Shown piece by piece: positions 10,997 through 18,584 of a stretch of 64,000 bases of DNA. Under the pieces are notes generated by a model, which saw only the letters and a program-made list of their open reading frames with translations, was not told the DNA's origin and did not search any database. The DNA is from Nevskiaceae bacterium (GTDB taxonomy: Bacteria > Pseudomonadota > Gammaproteobacteria > Steroidobacterales > Steroidobacteraceae). A program made the position numbers and the translations under genes. Position 1 is the stretch's first letter; every line of letters starts with the position of its first letter. The stretch lies in contig VEQP01000004.1 of NCBI GenBank assembly GCA_018883185.1, forward strand, positions 1 through 64,000, in the 5' to 3' direction.

Positions 10997-12105
10997 CCCT
11001 CGGCAATCATCGTTCGCAGCGTCGCTAGGGACTCGCGGCGAATGCCCGCCGCCAACTCGGCGAGTGCCGCCTGCATCCGGCCATAGTCCTCGCCGCTCAT
11101 CGTGAGTGCTGCCCGCATCGCCTCAGCCAGATCCTCATTGCGCTCGTAGATGAGGCTCGTCTGCGGCGTGAGTCGATGCGGCTCGGCGAACTTGCGCGCC
11201 ACCAAGGCAGGCTTGGCAAAGCCGTACACCAGCTGGAAATTCCCACTGCTGCCCGTGGTGCCGTAGAACTCGTGAGCGGGATTGTGCGGATCGAGCAGAC
11301 TCAGCAAGAAATCCGCACGCTCCATCTGCGCATAGAGCTCGCTGAAACTCACGCGCCCGGCCACCGTGAAGTAATCACGCAACTCGGCAGGCACGTCGCG
11401 GAGGTTCCCCTCACCGACGAACACGATGTGGAACCCGTGCAAGCCGGCGGCATGCAAGGCTGCCACCGCCGCGAGCAGCCCTTGGATGTTGCGGCTGCGA
11501 GCACGCAACGCACCGACGACTATGAAGTTCACTCGTTCGGCGCTCTTGCTGCGCAGCGCCACCTTGCCGAACCAATGCGGGTTGACGCCACGACTGTGCA
11601 AGCCGCGGTACTCGATGGGCCGCAAACTGATGACATTGTGGTCAGTGACGCCCGCTTCCACCGGGACCCTCACGTCGTGCTCGACGAGCAGCAGCTTCTG
11701 CCCGGGAGCACGCGGCCCGAAAAGTCCGTACTCCGAAATGTAGCTACGATTGAAGCCGATCTTGCGTGCCGTGCTGATCAGCATGCCGCGCGCACGCCCG
11801 AGGCCATGCCGAGCAAAATGACGCACGATCGCCGCCTGTGGCATGCGGTTGAGCGTGAGCCGAGGATGTGCAAACCGCTCGAAGAGCCCCTCGTCCAAAC
11901 GCTGCGGCGTGAGCAACACGGACACGTCGTAACCCAGCTCGAGAAGGTAGTGCGCATACCCCGGCACCACCTCGGCGTGTGAATGACTGCAGGGCTCCCA
12001 GAGAAAAAACGTGTTGTCCGTCACCTGCGGCGCCGGCGCGCGATCAAACGCACCTCCGACCCAATATTTAAGCCGACTGCGTAGCGGCAAACATCCCGAT
12101 TTCAT
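10993..12105 (-). CDS. Glycosyltransferase-like protein (GT-B type), uncharacterised
   Basis: INFIVVGALRARSRNIQGLL-type core and C-terminal GFAKPALVARKFAEPH region; start moved to ATG at 12105. Confidence 0.6.
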   Translation of the reverse strand: MKSGCLPLRSRLKYWVGGAFDRAPAPQVTDNTFFLWEPCSHSHAEVVPGYAHYLLELGYDVSVLLTPQRLDEGLFERFAHPRLTLNRMPQAAIVRHFARHGLGRARGMLISTARKIGFNRSYISEYGLFGPRAPGQKLLLVEHDVRVPVEAGVTDHNVISLRPIEYRGLHSRGVNPHWFGKVALRSKSAERVNFIVVGALRARSRNIQGLLAAVAALHAAGLHGFHIVFVGEGNLRDVPAELRDYFTVAGRVSFSELYAQMERADFLLSLLDPHNPAHEFYGTTGSSGNFQLVYGFAKPALVARKFAEPHRLTPQTSLIYERNEDLAEAMRAALTMSGEDYGRMQAALAELAAGIRRESLATLRTMIAEG

Positions 12106-12190
12106 GAGTGCCGAGTGTACACGCACACCGCAGCACACACAGTCGATCGCTTGACGTGTCCCCGGTAGGCGGCAGATGCTTGCGCCCTGC

Positions 12191-13129
12191 ATGCAAACCT
12201 CTCTGGATGCTGTTTTGCCGCTGGCACTGCGCGATGCTGAACGGGCGCGCCTGCTCGTCGAATCACTTGCCCGCAATCTTTCGGGATTGCGTCGTCTGTG
12301 GGTCGTCTGTCCCGATCCCGATGTCGCGCGGATCCGTTCGACTCTCGCGAGTGACGGGCTGCCGTTTGAGCTGCATGTGGAGCCAGAGCGCAACATCGTC
12401 CCGGAGTTCGCCCTCAACATCCGCATGAGCGGCTGGTTTCGTCAGCAACTCATCAAGCTCGCCGCCTTCGAGCATGTGACCCCCGGCCTCTACCTCACGC
12501 TCGATGCCGACGTACTCTGCACGCGGCGCGTCACGGCCGCCGAGCTCATCGGCGATGGTCGTGGAGCCTGCGTGTCCTTTCCGGATGAAACCTTCCGCTA
12601 CTGGTACGAGCGCATCGAGCAGGTCATGCGGATCCGCATCCCGAAGGGCCAAGGTTGTCACAACGTCACGCCCGCCCTGCTGCATACGGGCGGCATGCGT
12701 GCCCTCGCCGACGCCATCGATGCAAAACTCGCGCGCGGCGAGTACTCGCGGGGTTTGCGTGGCCTCAAGCAACGCTGGTGGCGGCATCAGACCCGCGGTG
12801 ATACCCGCTATGCGCCCTGGCGTGTGTTCCTTTCTGCCGCCCGCCCCTGGACGGAGTACGCGTTGTATTTCGGTTTTCTCGAACACAGCGGCCTCTTCGA
12901 CCGGTTTCACATACGGGCTGAGCAGTGCATCTACGACAACGATTTGTCGCTCTGGCATGCAGACGATCGGCAGATCCCGACCCACTGGGACCCATCCCCC
13001 GCCTTTGCCGGCCAGGGGCCGCCGTGGTTCCTGGTGGCGCAGTCCAATACCGGGATCAGCGCCGAGGCCTACCGGGAGCGCCTGATTCCACTGCTGCGGG
13101 GCACCGAACACGTGCCCACAAACAACTGA
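12191..13129 (+). CDS. DUF6492-like protein, probably a glycosyltransferase-related enzyme
   Basis: LPLALRDAERARLLVESLARNLSGLRRLWVVCPDPDVARI and LYLTLDADVLCTRRV. Confidence 0.65.
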   Translation: MQTSLDAVLPLALRDAERARLLVESLARNLSGLRRLWVVCPDPDVARIRSTLASDGLPFELHVEPERNIVPEFALNIRMSGWFRQQLIKLAAFEHVTPGLYLTLDADVLCTRRVTAAELIGDGRGACVSFPDETFRYWYERIEQVMRIRIPKGQGCHNVTPALLHTGGMRALADAIDAKLARGEYSRGLRGLKQRWWRHQTRGDTRYAPWRVFLSAARPWTEYALYFGFLEHSGLFDRFHIRAEQCIYDNDLSLWHADDRQIPTHWDPSPAFAGQGPPWFLVAQSNTGISAEAYRERLIPLLRGTEHVPTNN

Positions 13130-13135
13130 TATCGT

Positions 13136-13141
13136 TATAAT
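13136..13141 (+). promoter_or_regulatory. Candidate -10 element (TATAAT) for the Lpp-like gene
   Basis: Perfect TATAAT upstream of the lipoprotein ORF; -35 region is weak. Confidence 0.45.
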
Positions 13142-13221
13142 CGGCCGCCATGGGGTCGACCGAATGGCGGCCTCGGTTCCGCCAAAGCTTTGTTTGTCAC
13201 TGTCTAAAGAGGATTGTCACC

Positions 13222-13536
13222 ATGAAGACTCCGATCATCATCAAGATGGCTGCTGTCGTTGCCGTTGCCGGTCTCGCCGGCTGCACCGATCTCAAGCCGC
13301 TGCAGGCCCAGATCGACAGCCTGAAGACGCAGGTCTCGAGCCTGCAGACGCAGGTCGCCGCCGCCAAGAGCTCGGCCGATGCCGCCAACGGCGCCGCCGC
13401 CTCGGCCGCCTCTGCTGCCAACGGCGCGCAGTCGACCGCCAACCAGGCGCTCGCCGCTGCTCAGGCCAGCCAGTCGTGCTGCGATGCGACGAACGAGAAG
13501 ATCGATCGCATGTTCAAGCGCTCGATCTCGAAGTAA
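13222..13536 (+). CDS. Lpp/OprI-type alanine-zipper outer membrane lipoprotein
   Basis: Lipobox LAGC, heptad Ala-rich coiled coil, C-terminal DATNEKIDRMFKRSISK ending in Lys. Confidence 0.85.
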   Translation: MKTPIIIKMAAVVAVAGLAGCTDLKPLQAQIDSLKTQVSSLQTQVAAAKSSADAANGAAASAASAANGAQSTANQALAAAQASQSCCDATNEKIDRMFKRSISK

Positions 13537-13577
13537 TCGCGTCCGAGCAATCGGGCCAGCAACCCAAGGGTTGCAAG

Positions 13578-13613
13578 AACGCCGCGTCCGAAAGGGCGCG
13601 GCGTTTTCTTTTG
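13578..13613 (+). terminator. Rho-independent terminator after the Lpp-like gene
   Basis: GC-rich inverted repeat AACGCCGCG...CGCGGCGTT followed by a T-rich tract (TTTTCTTTT). Confidence 0.85.
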
Positions 13614-13670
13614 GGCGCGTGAAACAGAGCGGAAGCGCAACCTAGCGGATCGGCGCGTTCGCAGATCGAC

Positions 13671-14651
13671 TCAATAGCGGATCAGCGCCGAACCCCAAGT
13701 GAAGCCGCCACCGAAGGCTTCGAGCAGCAGCAAGTCGCCGCGCTTGATCTGCCCAGAGCGCACGCCGGCATCAAGCGCGAGCGGCACCGAGGCGGCCGAG
13801 GTATTGCCATGCTCGTGCACCGTCAGGATCACTCGCTCGAGGGGGATGTCGAGCTTCTTGGCCGTCGCCTGGATGATGCGGATGTTGGCTTGATGCGGGA
13901 CGAGCCAATCGATCGCCGACTTGTCGAGGCCGTTGGCGGCGAGTGTTTCATCGACGATGGAACCCAGGGATTTCACCGCAATCTTGAACACCTCGTTGCC
14001 AGCCATGTGGATGAACATCGGTGTGCGGCCGCTCGCATCCGGCGCAAAGCCCTTCGAGGGGCCGACCGGACAATAGAGCAAATCCTTGTACGCGCCGTCG
14101 GACCGCAGATGCGTCGAGATGATGCCGGGCTCCTCGGTCGCCTTAAGCACCACGGCACCCGCGCCGTCACCAAACAAAATGGCGGTGCCGCGATCCGTCC
14201 AGTCGACGATCCGGCTGAGAGTTTCCGCACCCACGACGAGCGCGCATTTCGCATCGCCCAAGCGGACGAACTTGTCGGCGATCGACAGCGCGTAGATGAA
14301 CCCCGAGCATGCTGCCTCAACGCCCATCGCCGGGAAGCTGTGGCCGCCGAGTCGCTCTTGTAACAGCGTGCCGCAATTGGGGAAGACCTGGTCCGGCGTG
14401 GTGGTGCCGAAAACGATCAGATCCAGATCCTCAGGGGCTACACCCGCCGCCGCCATGGCGCGGCGCGCCGCCTCGAGACCGAGATCAACCGTCGTCTGTC
14501 CTTCGGCGGCGATGTGCCGCTGGCCGATGCCGGTGCGTTCACGAATCCACTCATCCGAAGTGTCGAACATCTTCTCGAGATCGTGATTCGTCAGCACTTT
14601 CTCAGGCAGGTAACTGCCCGTGCCGGCAATCCGCGAATACATCAACTTCAA
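13671..14651 (-). CDS. fabH: 3-oxoacyl-ACP synthase III
   Basis: [54 protein letters not shown]. Confidence 0.97.
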   Translation of the reverse strand: MKLMYSRIAGTGSYLPEKVLTNHDLEKMFDTSDEWIRERTGIGQRHIAAEGQTTVDLGLEAARRAMAAAGVAPEDLDLIVFGTTTPDQVFPNCGTLLQERLGGHSFPAMGVEAACSGFIYALSIADKFVRLGDAKCALVVGAETLSRIVDWTDRGTAILFGDGAGAVVLKATEEPGIISTHLRSDGAYKDLLYCPVGPSKGFAPDASGRTPMFIHMAGNEVFKIAVKSLGSIVDETLAANGLDKSAIDWLVPHQANIRIIQATAKKLDIPLERVILTVHEHGNTSAASVPLALDAGVRSGQIKRGDLLLLEAFGGGFTWGSALIRY

Positions 14652-15682
14652 AGTGTCTCTCCCGAGGCCAAGGCGAGGCTCACGTGCTCGATCAGCTGCC
14701 GCCGGGCGGCGGTCGCGGCGATGGCGATAGCGCGAGCGAGCGCAACCCGATCGGCACTGCCGTGGCTTTTTACCACGATGCGCCGCAGACCCACCATGAC
14801 CGCACCGTTGTACTGCCGTGGATCCAGGGAACTCGACACTCGGCGCAGCACCGGCTGAGCGATGAGCCCGGCGAGTTTTGCGCCGACGCTCGCGGTGAAC
14901 TCCCGTCGCAGTCGGCCGCTGATCAGGCCTGCCACGCCCTCCATGGTCTTCAAGGCCACGTTGCCGGTGAACCCGTCGGTGACGACCACGTCGACCTCGC
15001 CGGTGAAAATATCCTGACCTTCAACGAAGCCGCAGTAGTCGAACAGTTGGCCTTCGACCGCAGCGGCACGGGCGCGCAAGCGCGCATGGGCTTCCTGCAC
15101 CAGATCGTGTCCCTTGCTCTCCTCGGAGCCGATATTCAGCAGGCCCACGCGCGGGCGGGCGATGTCGTGCACGTCGCGCGCGACGATGGCGCCCATCACC
15201 GCGAACTGTTCGAGTTGCAGCGGCGTAGCACGCACGTTGGCGCCAAGATCGAGCAAGTGGGTATGGCCAATCGCATTCGGCACCGCCGACATGATCGGCG
15301 CCCGCTCGACGTCGGGCAGGCACTTGAGCACGAAGTGCGCGATCGCAGTCAGCGCGCCGGTGTTGCCGGCACTAACCGCGGCGTCTGCGCGACCCTCCTG
15401 CACGAGATCGACGGCGATCCGCATGGAGGACTGTTTCTTGCGACGGATGGCCTCGCGTGGCGCATCGGTCATCAGGATGACTTCGCTCGCGGGCACGATC
15501 TGCAGCCGCTCACGCAGCGCAGCGCTGCAACCATGAGCGGCGAGGGTACGCTCGATGAGCGCCGCATCGCCAACCAACAACAATTGCAATAAAGCGTCGC
15601 TCGCCAGAGCGAGCAGCGCTGCAGGCACGCATTCCTGCGCCCCAAGATCGCCGCTCATCACATCGAGCGCGAGGGTGGTCAT
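14648..15682 (-). CDS. plsX: Phosphate acyltransferase PlsX
   Basis: [23 protein letters not shown] and [16 protein letters not shown]. Confidence 0.95.
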   Translation of the reverse strand: MTTLALDVMSGDLGAQECVPAALLALASDALLQLLLVGDAALIERTLAAHGCSAALRERLQIVPASEVILMTDAPREAIRRKKQSSMRIAVDLVQEGRADAAVSAGNTGALTAIAHFVLKCLPDVERAPIMSAVPNAIGHTHLLDLGANVRATPLQLEQFAVMGAIVARDVHDIARPRVGLLNIGSEESKGHDLVQEAHARLRARAAAVEGQLFDYCGFVEGQDIFTGEVDVVVTDGFTGNVALKTMEGVAGLISGRLRREFTASVGAKLAGLIAQPVLRRVSSSLDPRQYNGAVMVGLRRIVVKSHGSADRVALARAIAIAATAARRQLIEHVSLALASGETL

Positions 15683-15732
15683 GATCGCTGCTCCCTAGGG
15701 GAGCCGGCGGCGCCGAGCGCGCCGCGCGCGGT

Positions 15733-15927
15733 TCAGCTCGCGGCTTCTTCGTCGGCCGGCTTCTCGATCACGCGCTTGCCACGGTAGAAACCGTCCGGCG
15801 TGATGCGATGGCGGAAATGCGTCTCACCCGACTGCGGATCAACCGACAGGGCGGGCGTGGCGAGGCGATCGTGCACCCGGCGTTTGCCGCGGGTGGACGG
15901 CGTTCGGCGACTTTTCTGGACTGGCAT
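15733..15927 (-). CDS. rpmF: 50S ribosomal protein L32
   Basis: [54 protein letters not shown]. Confidence 0.95.
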   Translation of the reverse strand: MPVQKSRRTPSTRGKRRVHDRLATPALSVDPQSGETHFRHRITPDGFYRGKRVIEKPADEEAAS

Positions 15928-15966
15928 CTCGGACTCCTGACTAATTCTTTGTTCGGGCGAACTGTC

Positions 15967-16491
15967 TCACTTACCGCGTTTCAGGAGCTCGCCCAGCCCC
16001 GCAAACGGTCGTTGTGCAGCCTCGACTTCCCGCTGCGGCGCGGTAGCCTCGATCGCTACCCCGCACTCGCGGACATCTTCGTGCCGCGGCACCAACGGCA
16101 TCGCGAGCAGCAACTCTTCTTCGACGAGTTCGCCGAGCGCAACTCGCCCTTCGGCCGCGAGCGTGGGCTCGAGCCCCATCTCGTTGCCCTCACCGACCTC
16201 TGCCTTGGCCGGGTCGGTGACCAACCACAGCGTCGAGTGCGTATCGCAGTCGATCCACACCGGCTGCAGGCAGCGCTGACAGCGCAACGGCACGCGTGCC
16301 TGCACACTGATCCGCGCCACGGGCTGGCCACGCTCGCGCGCAAAATCGATGCGCGCGTGGGCATGACCTTCGCTGCGTGCGAGGTCGGCGGCGAGCCGTG
16401 GCAAACTGGCCAGCGCAACATCGCCCTCACGCGACTCACCCACGTCGGCCAGACGTTCGACATCAACAGGTCGTGACCAGTCGGCCGGCAT
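15967..16491 (-). CDS. yceD: YceD family protein (DUF177)
   Basis: ARVPLRCQRCLQPVWIDCDTHSTLWLV; adjacent to rpmF; start moved to ATG at 16491. Confidence 0.87.
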   Translation of the reverse strand: MPADWSRPVDVERLADVGESREGDVALASLPRLAADLARSEGHAHARIDFARERGQPVARISVQARVPLRCQRCLQPVWIDCDTHSTLWLVTDPAKAEVGEGNEMGLEPTLAAEGRVALGELVEEELLLAMPLVPRHEDVRECGVAIEATAPQREVEAAQRPFAGLGELLKRGK

Positions 16492-16499
16492 GGGGCGCG

Positions 16500-16505
16500 T
16501 ATAAT
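16500..16505 (+). promoter_or_regulatory. Candidate -10 element (TATAAT) for maf
   Basis: Perfect TATAAT ~30 bp before the maf start; no good -35 identified. Confidence 0.4.
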
Positions 16506-16534
16506 AGGGGCCACCCCCCCTCGAGTCAAAGCAA

Positions 16535-17134
16535 GTGTCTGGTAAGCCTTTGTTTCTCCTCAACCGCCCGCTCTGGCTTGCCTCGAGTTCGAGGTACCGT
16601 CGCGAACTGCTCGGGCGGCTCGGTTACCCCTTCGAGTGGCGCGCCCCGAATATCGACGAGATTCCCCTACCCGGCGAGTCGCCACGGGCGCTGGCCGCCC
16701 GCCTCGCCCTCGCCAAGGCGAAGACTCTCGCCCACGACGAGCCGCGCGCAATAGTTATCGGCTCGGATCAAGTCTGTGCCTTGGGCGAGGAATGCCTCGG
16801 CAAACCCGAATCAGCCGCCGCCCAAGCTGAGATGCTGGGGCGGCTTTCGGGCCACCGTGTCACCTTCTTTACCGCCGTGGCTGTGGTCGGTATCGAGGCA
16901 GGCCTGTGGCAACAGCACGTGGATGAGACCCACTGCGAGTTCCGGCGTCTGACTCGCGCGCAGATCGAGGCTTACGTGGCGGCCGAGCCCGCCACCGACT
17001 GCGCCGGCGGTTTCAAATGCGAGGGGCTCGGCATCAGTCTGCTCGAGCGCATGGCAAGCGACGACCCTACGGCGATCATCGGTCTGCCGCTGATTTGGCT
17101 CGCGCGCTGCCTGCGGCCCTTTAGCGCTGCCTAA
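16535..17134 (+). CDS. Maf/YceF-type nucleotide pyrophosphatase
   Basis: LASSSRYRRELLGRLGYPFEWRAPNIDE, IGSDQVCALGEECLGKP. Confidence 0.93.
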   Translation: MSGKPLFLLNRPLWLASSSRYRRELLGRLGYPFEWRAPNIDEIPLPGESPRALAARLALAKAKTLAHDEPRAIVIGSDQVCALGEECLGKPESAAAQAEMLGRLSGHRVTFFTAVAVVGIEAGLWQQHVDETHCEFRRLTRAQIEAYVAAEPATDCAGGFKCEGLGISLLERMASDDPTAIIGLPLIWLARCLRPFSAA

Positions 17135-17174
17135 GGCCCTGTAGCGCTACCTGAGGCCCGTCAGCGCTCCCGGC
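17115..17174. repeat. Three tandem 20-bp units at the maf/rluC convergent junction
   Basis: GGCCCTTTAGCGCTGCCTAA / GGCCCTGTAGCGCTACCTGA / GGCCCGTCAGCGCTCCCGGC. Confidence 0.85.
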
Positions 17175-18246
17175 TCTTCCAGCGCGACGGTCTGAGTGGC
17201 GGCGGCTTCTTGGCGTGAACGAGTTGGTCGATCACGCGGGCCAACTCGCCGGGCAGCGGCGCATTCACACTGAATTCCGTGCCGCGATCAGGCCATGTGA
17301 ATGACAGACTCGAGGCATGCAGGAACATGCGCTCGAGACCGAACTCACGCATCTGCTCATTGAACTGCGCATCGCCGTACTTCGGGTCCCCCGCAACCGG
17401 GTGACCCGCGTAGGCGGCGTGCACACGGATCTGGTGCGTACGACCGGTGAGTATCGAGACTTCCAACAAACTCGCAATGCGCCCGAAGGCCTGCACCGGG
17501 CGAAAGTCGCTGGTCGCGGCCTTGCCACCCGCCATGACTTTGACCGTACGCTCACCACCGACTCGCAGATCGGTGCGCAGCGGTGCATCAATGCGCTTCT
17601 TGCCGAGTTGCCAGCTGCCGCGGACCAACACGAGATAGCGCTTCTCGAAGCCTTCGCCGTCGCGCAGCCCGGCGTGCAGCATGCGCAGCACTGCCGGTTT
17701 TCGCGCCACCAGCAATACGCCGCTCGTGTCGCGATCGAGACGGTGCACCAGTTCCAGCGAATCGCTTTCCTCGGGCCGCGCGGCACGCAGCGCTTCGATG
17801 ACCCCGAAACTGAGCCCGCTGCCGCCATGCACGGCGAGGCCCGCGGGCTTGTTGATCACGAGTAGACGCTCGTCCTCGTGGATGATGGCCGAGGTCACGG
17901 TCTGCAGCAGCGAGGCGGGCACCCGGGGCACCCGCGATGCAGACCCCGACGCGGCGCCCGACGCGCCACCCGACCCGGCAATCGCGGCGACCTCGAGCTG
18001 CACCGGCGGCAGGCGGACGTCATCGCCGCTCGCGAGTCGGGTATCGATGCTGGCGCGCTTGCCGTTGATACGCACCTCGCCCTTGCGCACCAGCCGATAG
18101 AGCCGAGTCCGCGGCAAGGCCGGGTATTGTCGGGTGAGAAAACGGTCCAGTCGGCTGCCGGCATCGTCCTCGCCCACCGTCACGTGCCGCACAGGCGACT
18201 TCGCGGAGCTTTTCGTAACGTCTTGTTTTTCCATAGGCTTTGACAT
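17161..18246 (-). CDS. rluC: 23S rRNA pseudouridine synthase RluC-type
   Basis: S4 domain plus HRLDRDTSGVLLVARK, GRTHQIRVHAAYAGHPVAGDPKYGD; divergent from rne. Confidence 0.93.
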   Translation of the reverse strand: MSKPMEKQDVTKSSAKSPVRHVTVGEDDAGSRLDRFLTRQYPALPRTRLYRLVRKGEVRINGKRASIDTRLASGDDVRLPPVQLEVAAIAGSGGASGAASGSASRVPRVPASLLQTVTSAIIHEDERLLVINKPAGLAVHGGSGLSFGVIEALRAARPEESDSLELVHRLDRDTSGVLLVARKPAVLRMLHAGLRDGEGFEKRYLVLVRGSWQLGKKRIDAPLRTDLRVGGERTVKVMAGGKAATSDFRPVQAFGRIASLLEVSILTGRTHQIRVHAAYAGHPVAGDPKYGDAQFNEQMREFGLERMFLHASSLSFTWPDRGTEFSVNAPLPGELARVIDQLVHAKKPPPLRPSRWKSRER

Positions 18247-18584
18247 ACTCTTGGCCGGCCCTGGCGTATTGCGCTCAGGGCGTCAGCGCGGCAACCACCC
18301 CGAAGTGGGCGCCGCATGTTAGTTGGTCCTCGGCAACGAGGCCATCGAATCCGGCCGATAGTCGCTGCGTCACCCGACGCGCCGTCGGTTGACAGTACCC
18401 ACTTTGACCACTCGCGCGAACCATTCAAAGACTAACGTGATTTACTTCCTCGTCAGCCTGTTCGCGCATCAAATCAAAGCATTGGTTCTGCCCGCTCGCC
18501 CGCAGCCTCCGCTGCGGCGCCGGGCGGTGTCCCCGTGGACGACCGCTGGAACACTATCGGCCCCATCCTGGAGATTAGGGGCTC

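Noticed and set aside
14309-15592. 427-aa plus-strand ORF opposite fabH/plsX
   Set aside because: Shadow ORF of plsX and fabH.
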